Assembly (NCBI GenBank): GCA_003488465.1
Contig: DNLN01000085.1
Coordinates: 893 to 8,160, forward strand
Origin: Sutterella sp.
Lineage (GTDB): Bacteria; Pseudomonadota; Gammaproteobacteria; Burkholderiales; Burkholderiaceae_F
Direction: 5' to 3'
Length of the DNA stretch: 7,268 bases
Part shown: positions 1 through 5,469 of the stretch, one piece after another
Numbering within the stretch: the stretch's first letter is position 1
Layout: every line of letters begins with the position of its first letter
Notes under the pieces: model-generated
Databases searched by the model: none
Told to the model about the DNA's origin: nothing
What the model saw: only the letters and a program-made list of their open reading frames with translations
Translations under genes and position numbers: made by a program

Positions 1-8
1 GATTTCCC

Positions 9-455
9 TCAGTTCGTTCCCGTGGAGCCGAACCCTCCGGCGCCGCGCTCGGAGGCCTCAAACGCTTCGACGACATTGAAGTCGGCCCGGGCGACCGGAA
101 CGAAGACGAGCTGCGCGAGGCGCTCCATGGGCTCGAGCGTGAAGGGGGCTTTGCCGCGGTTCCAGGTTGAGATCATGAGCTCGCCCTGGTAGTCCGAGTC
201 GATGAGGCCGACGAGGTTTCCAAGGACGATGCCCTTCTTGTGGCCGAGGCCGCTCCTCGGAAGAATGACCGCGGCATAGGCCGGGTCGCCGATGTGGATG
301 GCGATGCCGGTCTTCACGAGGACGGTTTCGCCTGGTTCAATCGTGATGGGAGCGTCCAGCATGGCGCGTAGATCGAGGCCTGCGCTCCCGGCGGTGGCGT
401 AGCGGGGAAGGGCGTCGGCCGCCCGCGGATCAAGAATCTTCAGATCGACGTGCAT
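9..455 (-). CDS. dut: dUTP diphosphatase (dUTPase), complete
   Basis: Hydrolyses dUTP to dUMP and pyrophosphate in the cytoplasm, keeping uracil out of DNA and supplying dUMP for thymidylate synthesis. All five motifs of the homotrimeric dUTPase family are visible in the 148 residues: motif [11 protein letters not shown] (22-31), motif [17 protein letters not shown] (66-80), motif [16 protein letters not shown] (83-95), motif [12 protein letters not shown] (112-121) and the C-terminal arm [10 protein letters not shown] (137-146). By alignment from memory with E. coli Dut, Asp86 is the water-activating residue and Tyr89 the ribose-discriminating tyrosine. The length is normal for the family. 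The ATG abuts the TAA of the upstream gene and has AGAAGGAG 7 bases before it, so the start is well supported. It is the last visible gene of the coaBC unit; the window ends 8 bases beyond its stop. Confidence 0.97.
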   Translation of the reverse strand: MHVDLKILDPRAADALPRYATAGSAGLDLRAMLDAPITIEPGETVLVKTGIAIHIGDPAYAAVILPRSGLGHKKGIVLGNLVGLIDSDYQGELMISTWNRGKAPFTLEPMERLAQLVFVPVARADFNVVEAFEASERGAGGFGSTGTN

Positions 456-845
456 TTAGCGGCTCCTTCTGGTCTTGTCGCGCAGTTTGGCGCTTGCGAC
501 AAAGCCGACGAACATCAGCACCATGCCGACCGGAATGATGTCCTCCATCTCGTAGGTGACGCCGAAGGCAAAGCACAGGATGCCGCAGAGCAGGATGGCC
601 GGGCCGATGAGATTCAGGGCAAAGCGCGTGTGTTCGAGCTTCTGCTGAATGCGCTCCTGGGCGATCTGCTCCTCTTCCTGGATGACTTGCCGGCCGCTTT
701 TCACCTGAACCTGACCGATGTCGTTCTGGGTCACGACGCCGGCGCGAATCCCTGAAAGTTCCTTGACTTTACCCGCCTGGATCTGATCGATGTACTTGAC
801 GTAGTCTCCGCTTTTGGGTTCAAGATCTAATGCACTGTTGCTCAT
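456..845 (-). CDS. Unrecognised small membrane protein with two membrane segments
   Basis: I do not recognise this 129-residue protein. Residues 1-55 are soluble. Residues 55-74 are rich in Glu, Gln and Arg and could form a helix or short coiled coil. Two hydrophobic stretches follow (about 76-97 and 103-118), split by a short acidic turn (YEMED). The tail RDKTRRSR is strongly basic, so both ends are predicted to face the cytoplasm. No catalytic motif or signal peptide is seen. The ATG overlaps the coaBC stop as ATGA, with AAGGAA 7 bases upstream, and its own stop abuts the dut start. Good ribosome binding sites on both sides and strict packing argue that it is a real gene. The operon position hints at a link to nucleotide or cofactor metabolism, but this may be no more than co-transcription. 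Confidence 0.85.
   Translation of the reverse strand: MSNSALDLEPKSGDYVKYIDQIQAGKVKELSGIRAGVVTQNDIGQVQVKSGRQVIQEEEQIAQERIQQKLEHTRFALNLIGPAILLCGILCFAFGVTYEMEDIIPVGMVLMFVGFVASAKLRDKTRRSR
463..470 (-). promoter_or_regulatory. Ribosome binding site of dut, inside the upstream gene
   Basis: On the minus strand AGAAGGAG lies 7 bases before the dut ATG, within the last codons of the upstream membrane-protein gene. With the TAA directly followed by ATG, this suggests that ribosomes finishing the upstream gene can reinitiate on dut. Confidence 0.75.
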
Positions 846-2029
846 TGCTGTGTTCCTTGCGTCGCCAGCCGGGCGACGCGCTGAATGATTTCTTCTGCAA
901 TTTCGATTTTAGCGGCCGGACCGAATGCGTCAGCTCCGTCCCGGGTGACAAAGATCACCTCGTTGTCGTCGGCCTGGATGGCCCGGTCGGCGGCATTTGC
1001 GACGATCATGTCGGCCCCTTTGCTCAGGAGCTTTTCCTTCGCATATCCGAGGATGTCCCGGGTCTCGGCGGCAAAGCCGACGCACACGGCCGGACGGCGC
1101 GAGAGGGCGCAGACCTCGGCCAGAATGTCCGGATTGCGCGTGAATGCGATCTGCGGCGCGCCTTCGGTCTTTTTGATCTTGTCCGCGGACGGGTTGGCAA
1201 CGCCCCAGTCTGCGACGGCGGCCACGGCGATGAACGCATCGCACAGGGGGGCGCGCTCAAGCGTCGCCTCGTGCATCTCACGGGCCGACTCGACGCAGAT
1301 GCGCTTAATGCCCCGGGGAGCGCTGAGCGCGACGGGCCCGGAGACGAGCGTCACATCGGCGCCTGCAAGCCTTGCGGCGCGGGCGATGGCGTAGCCCTGC
1401 TTGCCGGAGCTGCGGTTGGTGATTGCGCGCACCGGATCGATCGCTTCATACGTGGGACCGGCGGTGACGAGCACCTTCCTGCCCAGAAGAGGCTTGGGAG
1501 CGAGCAGGGCGATGCACTCTTCGAGAATGTCCGCGGGCTCGAGCATCCGGCCGGGACCGCTCACGCCGCAGGCCAGATCCCCGGCGGCCGGGCCGAGAAT
1601 CGCCGCGCCGTCAGCGGTGAGGGTGCGAACGTTGCGCTGCGTGGCCGGATTGCTCCACATGGCGCTGTTCATCGCGGGCGCAAAGGCAACGGGGCAGGTG
1701 CGCGCGAGGATTACGCTCGAGACGAGATCGTCGGCGATGCCGCAGGCGGCTTTCGCGAGGATGTCAGCGGTGGCCGGAGCGACGACGAGCAGATCGCAGC
1801 CGCGTCCGAGCGCAAGGTGCGGCATGCCGCCCGAGAACTGGTCGACGTGCACGGGGCCGCCCGAGAGCGCCTCAAAGCTGAGCGGCGCAACAAATCGGGT
1901 TGCGGCCTCGGTCATCGCCACGCGCACCCGGGCGCCTGCGCGCGTGAAAAGCCGCACGAGTTCGCAGGCCTTGTAGGCGGCGATTCCGCCAGTCACGGCA
2001 AGCGTGATGTTTTTCCCGGAAAGATCCAT
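842..2029 (-). CDS. coaBC: Bifunctional phosphopantothenoylcysteine decarboxylase / phosphopantothenate-cysteine ligase
   Basis: Catalyses two consecutive steps of coenzyme A synthesis: CTP-dependent joining of 4'-phosphopantothenate to cysteine (CoaB) and FMN-dependent decarboxylation to 4'-phosphopantetheine (CoaC). The N-terminal CoaC domain (about 1-180) has the flavin-binding start LAVTGGIAAYKA, a catalytic-type His at 71 (MPHLAL), the PAMN motif (118-121) and the flexible-loop Cys154 in GDLACGVSGPGRM. The CoaB domain (about 185-395) has TAGPTYEAIDPVR, ITNRSSGKQG (203-212), the AAVADW segment, KIKK (284-287) and GFAAET (318-323). The length of 395 matches the bifunctional family, and no expected active-site residue is missing. 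The ribosome binding site is weak; the start is chosen because the flavoprotein fold begins a few residues later. It is the first gene of the coaBC-membrane protein-dut unit. Confidence 0.97.
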   Translation of the reverse strand: MDLSGKNITLAVTGGIAAYKACELVRLFTRAGARVRVAMTEAATRFVAPLSFEALSGGPVHVDQFSGGMPHLALGRGCDLLVVAPATADILAKAACGIADDLVSSVILARTCPVAFAPAMNSAMWSNPATQRNVRTLTADGAAILGPAAGDLACGVSGPGRMLEPADILEECIALLAPKPLLGRKVLVTAGPTYEAIDPVRAITNRSSGKQGYAIARAARLAGADVTLVSGPVALSAPRGIKRICVESAREMHEATLERAPLCDAFIAVAAVADWGVANPSADKIKKTEGAPQIAFTRNPDILAEVCALSRRPAVCVGFAAETRDILGYAKEKLLSKGADMIVANAADRAIQADDNEVIFVTRDGADAFGPAAKIEIAEEIIQRVARLATQGTQQ

Positions 2030-2088
2030 GTCAAAAGCGGTCCGCAGCGCCTTGGCTGCGAACCTTCCAAAAGAGATTCATCACAGGG

Positions 2089-2094
2089 ATTGTA
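2089..2094 (-). promoter_or_regulatory. Candidate -10 box for the coaBC unit
   Basis: Read on the minus strand this is TACAAT, 59 bases before the coaBC ATG, giving a leader of roughly 50 bases. There is no good -35 match at normal spacing: that position falls inside the downstream arm of the neighbouring hairpin. This is a guess from a single box. Confidence 0.4.
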
Positions 2095-2103
2095 GAGGAA
2101 ACA

Positions 2104-2134
2104 CGGGCGGCCAAACACAGTGCCTGGCCGCCCG
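2104..2134 (-). terminator. Hairpin terminator of the cyclase gene
   Basis: A perfect 10-bp inverted repeat (CGGGCGGCCA / TGGCCGCCCG) with an 11-base loop starts 7 bases after the cyclase stop codon. On the minus strand it is followed by TGTTTCC, a weak T tract; on the plus strand by GGCTTTTCTC. The stem is strong and the position is right for ending the cyclase transcript before coaBC, although the poor T tract allows some read-through. Confidence 0.7.
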
Positions 2135-2141
2135 GCTTTTC

Positions 2142-3050
2142 TCATTCGGCGCCGCCGGCGAGCACCGCGACCGCTCTGGTGAGGCTTGCCTCTGCGCCCC
2201 TGATGTTGAGCGGCAGGCAGCTCAGCGTGAAGACCTGCCGCGGGAGCTTCTTCAGGTTGCACAGATTCTCGATCAGCACCGTCTGGTTCATGCCAAGCAG
2301 CGTCTTGTGATTTCTGACCGAGTCAGCCGAATCGAAGCTGCAGACGTCGATGCCGATTCCCTTGAAGGACCGTGCGGACAGGGCGCGGCAGAGCTCGACG
2401 GAGGGAACCGGGTGGCGGAAATACTCGACGGTTCCCCAGTGCTCTTCCCAGCCGGTCCTGAGCAGAACGAAGTCCGCTTTGCCGAGAAGTTTTGACTGGG
2501 AGTCCAGAACCGAAACGGGGATCTCCCCGTTGACGGCAGCGCCCACGCAGTCCACAACGAGAGCCGGGCCGGTGAAGTGCTCGATGGGGAAGGCGTCGAT
2601 GGTCCGGCCTTTGTCGATGACGTGGCTCGGCGCGTCCAGGTGCGTGCCCAGATGCAGCCCGGTCGAGATTTCTGTGAGGCGGTAGCCGTCCTCGCCGAGC
2701 GAGCGCGTACGCTGCATGAGAAACTGCGGATCGCCAGGAAAGACCGGCATTGATTCCTCGATCGGGTGCGACAGGTCGACGATGCTGTAGGTCTGCTCCC
2801 AGGGATCGCGCGCGGACTTCATCTCGGAGCGCAGCTTGTTGCGCGTGCAGTCCGGATTTTCCAGAAAGAACCTGTTGGGAACGAATTTTCCGTCCACGAC
2901 CGAGCCGATGTAGCGCCGCTGCTGCTTGCCGCGAAGCCCCTTCTTGGCGGACTTGTCGTAGTAGTAGACGGGAAAGAATACGTAAGTCCTGTCGCCGCTT
3001 CGCTGCTGCAAAGCCCCTTCGGGCAATCCGATGACTTCATTCTTTGACAA
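2142..3050 (-). CDS. Cyclase / kynurenine formamidase-family hydrolase with a transposase-like N-terminal extension
   Basis: The C-terminal part is a complete cyclase-family (Pfam Cyclase) metallohydrolase, a group that includes kynurenine formamidase and other amide or lactone hydrolases; the substrate here is unknown. Counting from the TTG at 3050 (302 residues), the fold opens at about residue 88 with IVDLSHPIEESMPVFPGDP. The metal-binding HLGTHLDAPSH motif is at 133-143, and GIGIDVCSFD is near 232-241. An internal ATG at 2822 would give a 226-residue protein, close to normal family size. I place the start at TTG 3050 because AAGGAG sits 6 bases upstream, whereas the ATG at 2822 has no visible ribosome binding site. 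The 76 residues before it do not belong to the cyclase family. An ATG at 3101 is also in frame but lacks a site. Either the protein is a true fusion, or translation really starts at 2822. Confidence 0.85.
   Translation of the reverse strand: MSKNEVIGLPEGALQQRSGDRTYVFFPVYYYDKSAKKGLRGKQQRRYIGSVVDGKFVPNRFFLENPDCTRNKLRSEMKSARDPWEQTYSIVDLSHPIEESMPVFPGDPQFLMQRTRSLGEDGYRLTEISTGLHLGTHLDAPSHVIDKGRTIDAFPIEHFTGPALVVDCVGAAVNGEIPVSVLDSQSKLLGKADFVLLRTGWEEHWGTVEYFRHPVPSVELCRALSARSFKGIGIDVCSFDSADSVRNHKTLLGMNQTVLIENLCNLKKLPRQVFTLSCLPLNIRGAEASLTRAVAVLAGGAE
2823..3050 (-). mobile_element. Possible 5' fragment of an IS transposase fused in frame to the cyclase
   Basis: The first 76 residues of the frame (VIGLPEGA, then YVFFPVYYYD, then RRYIGSVVDGKFVPNRFF) recall the N-terminal region of IS1634/IS4-superfamily transposases, which often have a Tyr-rich strand followed by a (K/R)xxIG...(D/N)G.FVPN segment. 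This resemblance is from memory, with no search run. The TTG start with strong AAGGAG, and the A+T-rich DNA just upstream, fit a retained transposase gene start. The catalytic part of any transposase is absent, so it could not mobilise itself. It could instead be an unrelated extension. Confidence 0.4.
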
Positions 3051-3056
3051 GACCTG

Positions 3057-3062
3057 CTCCTT
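3057..3062 (-). promoter_or_regulatory. Ribosome binding site that decides the TTG start of the cyclase frame
   Basis: AAGGAG on the minus strand, 6 bases before the TTG at 3050. It is the only convincing site in front of any candidate start in this frame. Confidence 0.6.
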
Positions 3063-3091
3063 TTGAACAGCTGCCTGATGCTGATGCGGCC

Positions 3092-3116
3092 AAAAAATCA
3101 CGGCGCCGCATGGCGC
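3092..3116 (-). terminator. Weak terminator-like hairpin in the cyclase leader
   Basis: On the minus strand GCGCC-ATGC-GGCGC forms a 5-bp stem, followed 5 bases later by six Ts. It lies between the candidate promoter and the TTG start of the cyclase frame. The stem is short and the gap before the T tract is large, so it may be only a leader hairpin. Confidence 0.3.
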
Positions 3117-3229
3117 AAATTCAAAAAACCGAGCGGATTTTGATCTGCAGACAACTTATATTGTGTCGTAATTCTACCTTGTTTTTGGAAATCGTGACAG
3201 CCGTGTTTCCCTTAGATTTGAAATGGTTG

Positions 3230-3258
3230 GTTATAGATCTGAAGGAACTGCAAAACAA
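3230..3258 (-). promoter_or_regulatory. Candidate promoter for the cyclase frame
   Basis: On the minus strand TTGTTT (-35) is followed after 17 bases by TATAAC (-10). The -10 box is one base from consensus and the -35 matches only its TTG. The predicted leader of about 170 bases is long. A second TATAAG box at 3155-3160 is an alternative without a -35. Confidence 0.3.
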
Positions 3259-3358
3259 TCAGGCTCTAGCCCGGTGCTCCATTAAATTTCTGAAAAATAG
3301 ACTTTTAGATAAAAAAGAAGAAGGGGACTCAGTTAAGCCAGGGCAGAAGCCGAGCACG

Positions 3359-3364
3359 TATAAT
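3359..3364 (+). promoter_or_regulatory. Consensus -10 box of the etfBA promoter
   Basis: TATAAT, a perfect sigma-70-type -10 hexamer, lies 74 bases before the etfB ATG. No good -35 is seen at 16-18 bases; the nearest partial match (TTAAGC) would need a 20-base spacer. That suggests activator dependence or a weak basal promoter. The predicted start of transcription is near 3371. Confidence 0.55.
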
Positions 3365-3382
3365 CCGCGCTACTTTGCGCGG
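3365..3382 (+). promoter_or_regulatory. Inverted repeat over the predicted etfB transcription start
   Basis: CCGCGC-TACTTT-GCGCGG is a perfect 6-bp inverted repeat starting at the base after the TATAAT box. Its position over the transcription start would suit a repressor operator. Alternatively, its right half could belong to a hairpin at the 5' end of the leader, followed by TGCC-TTTCG-GGCA at 3384-3396. Confidence 0.35.
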
Positions 3383-3438
3383 GTGCCTTTCGGGCAGTCG
3401 CAGAAGCTGATTTTCAAATTGTTTTTAAAGGTTTTTTG

Positions 3439-4188
3439 ATGAAAATTCTTGTAGCCGTCAAGCGCGTTGTGGACTACAACGTCAAGGTGCATGCGCTGCC
3501 CGATCATTCGGGGCTCGACACAGCAACCGCCAAGATGTCCATGAATCCGTTCGATGAGATCGCCGTCGAGGCCGCCGTCCAGATCAAGGAGAAGAATCCG
3601 GGTACGGAGGTTGTTGCCGTGAGCATTGGAGGCGGCAAGACGGCCGATACGCTGCGCGTGGCGCTCGCGATGGGGGCCGACCGTGCGATTCATGTGGACA
3701 GCGATGTGCTCCTGCAGCCGCTATCCGTTGCGCGCGTGCTCGCACGCGTGGCGCAGGACGAAAAGCCCGACCTCATCGTGACCGGCAAGCAGGCGATCGA
3801 CAATGATGCGAGCCAGGTTCCGTCCATGCTCTCGGCAATGCTTGACATGCCGGTGGCGATCTGCGTGAACAGGATCGACATTGCCGATGGTGCCGTGACC
3901 GTCGTTCGCGAGACCGACGAGGGCATGATGACCGTGAAGGCGGCTCTGCCGGCGGTGGTCTCCGCGGATCTGCGCCTTGCCGAGCCCCGGTACGTGACGC
4001 TCCCCTCCATGATGAAGGCCAAGAAAAAGCCGATCGCCGTGGTGAAGGCGGCCGAGCTCGGGCTTGACCTTGCCGACCGGCTCGCCATGACTGAGGTGGT
4101 CGAACCCGCAGGGCGCAGTGCCGGCGTGAAGCTCGGCAGCGTCGATGAGCTCGTCGACGTGCTCAAGAACAAGGTCAAGGCGCTCTAA
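3439..4188 (+). CDS. etfB: Electron transfer flavoprotein beta subunit
   Basis: The small subunit of the soluble heterodimeric ETF, which takes electrons from acyl-CoA and other flavin dehydrogenases and passes them to ETF-quinone oxidoreductase. The 249 residues start MKILVAVKRVVDYNVKV and include MNPFDEIAVEAA (35-46), the nucleotide-binding TGKQAIDNDASQ (115-126), and the signature AVVSADLRLAEPRYVTLP (172-189) followed by MKAKKKPI. In mammalian ETF the equivalent stretch holds the recognition-loop leucine that docks partner dehydrogenases; that Leu appears retained (about 180), with Ala where many homologues have Asn. The ATG at 3439 is preferred over the adjoining TTG; AAAGG lies 7 bases upstream. 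It is co-transcribed with etfA 14 bases downstream. Nothing suggests the bifurcating FixA type, although I cannot exclude it from motifs alone. Confidence 0.96.
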   Translation: MKILVAVKRVVDYNVKVHALPDHSGLDTATAKMSMNPFDEIAVEAAVQIKEKNPGTEVVAVSIGGGKTADTLRVALAMGADRAIHVDSDVLLQPLSVARVLARVAQDEKPDLIVTGKQAIDNDASQVPSMLSAMLDMPVAICVNRIDIADGAVTVVRETDEGMMTVKAALPAVVSADLRLAEPRYVTLPSMMKAKKKPIAVVKAAELGLDLADRLAMTEVVEPAGRSAGVKLGSVDELVDVLKNKVKAL

Positions 4189-4202
4189 GTGGGGGAAGAA
4201 AA

Positions 4203-5138
4203 ATGAAAGTACTCGTTGTTGCCGAACATGACTGCCGGTCCCTGAAGAGCGTGACGCTGAGCGCGATTGCCGCGGCGCTCAAGTTCGCCCCCGAAACCGA
4301 TGTGCTTGTCGCCGGTAGCGGGTGCGGCGCCGCCGCACAGGCTGCTGCGGCCGTCAAGGGCGTCCATGAGGTGCTCGTTGCCGACGCGCCGCAGCTTGCC
4401 AATCAGCTGCCCGAGGCGCTTGCCGCCACGGTTGCTGCAGTGCAGCGCGAGGGTGCGTACACCCACGTGCTCTTTGTCGCAGGCACGACTGCAAAGGCCG
4501 CCATGCCGCGCGCAGCCGCGCTGCTTGACGTGCAGTGCATCTCCGAGATCGCCGAGGTGGTGGACGAACAGACCGTGCGCCGCTTCATTTACGCGGGCAG
4601 CATCCTCTCGACCGTGAAGAGTTCGGGTCAGATCCTCATGGCGTCCGTGCGTCCGACCGCTTTTGAGCCCGTGGCGGGCGAGCAGGCTCCGTGCGCCGTG
4701 CGTGCGACGGCCGCTGCCGCCGCTCCGAGAGGCTTTGAGTTCGTGTCCGTTGCCGCTGAAAAGAGCGACCGTCCGGACCTTGTGACCGCCAAGATCGTAG
4801 TCTCGGGCGGCCGCGGCGTCATTGATGACGCTGGCTGGCAGGAGCTCGTGCGCTTTGCCGATCAGATCGGCGCGGCCGTGGGCAGCACCCGCGCCCTGGT
4901 GGACGCCGCCATCTCGCCGAGCGAGACGCAGGTCGGCCAGACGGGTAAGATCGTCGCGCCGCAGCTGTATTTCGCCTTCGGCATCTCGGGCGCCATCCAG
5001 CACGTTGCAGGCATGAAGGACTCCAAGGTGATCGTTGCCGTCAACAAGGATCCCGAAGCCCCGATTTTCGAGATGTGCGACTACTATCTCGAGGCTGACG
5101 CCGTTGAGACGATCAAGGAGCTTTCAGCCAAGCTTTAA
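4203..5138 (+). CDS. etfA: Electron transfer flavoprotein alpha subunit
   Basis: The large ETF subunit, which carries the redox-active FAD. The N-terminal domain (about 1-180) has the typical ETF start [10 protein letters not shown] and an Ala-rich middle. The C-terminal FAD-binding domain (about 190-311) is highly conserved: VSGGRGV (200-206), [13 protein letters not shown] (223-235) with Arg230, [11 protein letters not shown] (243-253), [17 protein letters not shown] (259-275) and [14 protein letters not shown] [10 protein letters not shown] (280-289). The length of 311 is standard and no FAD-contacting motif is missing. The ATG has GGGGGAAG close upstream. The order etfB-etfA is the usual bacterial one. 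No dehydrogenase or quinone reductase gene lies beside it, so the physiological electron donor cannot be read from this window. Confidence 0.97.
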   Translation: MKVLVVAEHDCRSLKSVTLSAIAAALKFAPETDVLVAGSGCGAAAQAAAAVKGVHEVLVADAPQLANQLPEALAATVAAVQREGAYTHVLFVAGTTAKAAMPRAAALLDVQCISEIAEVVDEQTVRRFIYAGSILSTVKSSGQILMASVRPTAFEPVAGEQAPCAVRATAAAAAPRGFEFVSVAAEKSDRPDLVTAKIVVSGGRGVIDDAGWQELVRFADQIGAAVGSTRALVDAAISPSETQVGQTGKIVAPQLYFAFGISGAIQHVAGMKDSKVIVAVNKDPEAPIFEMCDYYLEADAVETIKELSAKL

Positions 5139-5147
5139 CAAGGGTGA

Positions 5148-5179
5148 GCCGGAGGACCGGGGGTCTTCCGGCGTCTTTT
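5148..5179 (+). terminator. Terminator of the etfBA operon
   Basis: Nine bases after the etfA stop, GCCGGAGGAC and GTCTTCCGGC form a 10-bp stem containing one G-T pair, with a CGGGG loop. A short T-rich tail (GTCTTTT) follows. The stem is strong and the T tract modest. Confidence 0.8.
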
Positions 5180-5200
5180 CCAGGACCCACAGGACGAGCA

Positions 5201-5219
5201 TCCCGGACACCGTTCGGGA
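5201..5219 (+). other. Hairpin between two terminators
   Basis: TCCCGGAC and GTTCGGGA pair over 8 bp, including one G-T pair, around the triloop ACC. No T tract follows. It lies between the etfA terminator and the second terminator, so it would be part of any read-through RNA. Confidence 0.45.
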
Positions 5220-5233
5220 AAGGCTGAGAGTTG

Positions 5234-5266
5234 GGGGATATGTAGGGGTTAATCCCCTGTTTTTTT
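5234..5266 (+). terminator. Second terminator downstream of etfA, with alternative stems
   Basis: AGGGG-TTAAT-CCCCT forms a 5-bp stem followed by G and seven Ts (5260-5266). A competing stem, GGGGAT at 5234-5239 with ATCCCC at 5252-5257, uses the same C tract. It probably backs up the first terminator and shields the convergent tRNA gene. Confidence 0.6.
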
Positions 5267-5289
5267 GCGGTATTTTTGCAAAAGATAAC

Positions 5290-5313
5290 AAAAAACCTCT
5301 GATTTCTCAGAGG
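5290..5313 (-). terminator. Rho-independent terminator of the tRNA-Leu gene
   Basis: On the minus strand CCTCTGA-GAAA-TCAGAGG is a perfect 7-bp stem with a GAAA tetraloop, followed directly by six Ts. It starts 17 bases after the CCA end of the tRNA. Confidence 0.9.
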
Positions 5314-5330
5314 CTTTTGTCTAGAATCCG

Positions 5331-5415
5331 TGGTGCCCAAGACTGGACTCGAACCAGCATGCCTTTCGGCGCTGCGACCTGAACACAGTGCGTCTACCAA
5401 TTTCGCCACTTGGGC
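5331..5415 (-). tRNA. tRNA-Leu, anticodon CAG
   Basis: An 85-base class II tRNA with encoded CCA. The acceptor arms GCCCAAG and CTTGGGC pair fully, with discriminator A as expected for leucine. The D arm is GCG...CGC. The anticodon stem CTGTG/CGCAG encloses the loop TTCAGGT, so the anticodon is CAG, reading CUG. The long variable arm is GCC-GAAA-GGC, and the T arm GCTGG/CCAGT encloses TTCGAGT. It stands alone, with its own promoter and terminator, and is divergent from rnr. Confidence 0.97.
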
Positions 5416-5441
5416 ACGGCGTCCTTAACGAACGAGGGCGA

Positions 5442-5469
5442 ATTCTACATGGAAATTTGTACTTGTCAA
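5442..5469 (-). promoter_or_regulatory. Promoter of tRNA-Leu
   Basis: On the minus strand, a perfect TTGACA (5464-5469), a 16-base spacer and TAGAAT (5442-5447) lead to a start near 5435, about 20 bases before the mature tRNA. The downstream sequence TCGCCCTCG is GC-rich like the discriminators of stringently controlled stable-RNA promoters; that regulatory reading is inference. Confidence 0.8.

Larger units (their letters stand above)
3063..3438. other. Divergent intergenic region, A+T-rich in its central part
   Basis: About 375 bases separate the cyclase frame from etfB. Roughly 3115-3340 is visibly richer in A and T than any neighbouring gene. I see no convincing gene here: the plus-strand frame open across it has no family resemblance and no good start. 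It holds the etfB promoter at its right end, a weak minus-strand promoter candidate, and a hairpin at the left end. I found no clear terminal inverted repeats or target duplications that would delimit an insertion sequence. Confidence 0.6.

Noticed and set aside
830..2095. Long plus-strand open frame of 421 codons opposite coaBC
   Set aside because: It mirrors the GC-rich coaBC gene, has no family motif, and its composition (Arg, Gly, Ala, His) is typical of antisense frames. coaBC on the other strand is certain.
3384..3396. Short TGCC-TTTCG-GGCA hairpin in the etfB leader as a riboswitch
   Set aside because: A 4-bp stem in a leader of about 70 bases is too small, and I recognise no riboswitch core.
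3044..3439. Plus-strand open frame spanning the cyclase-etfB intergenic region
   Set aside because: No convincing ribosome binding site, no domain resemblance, and it runs through the etfB promoter region and ends on the etfB start. Chance opening is more likely.
3370..3693. Minus-strand frame overlapping the etfB start
   Set aside because: Mostly antisense to etfB codons and lacks motifs.
4185..5003. Minus-strand open frame of 272 codons opposite etfA
   Set aside because: Antisense to a clearly conserved EtfA; rich in His, Arg and Gly with no recognisable domain.
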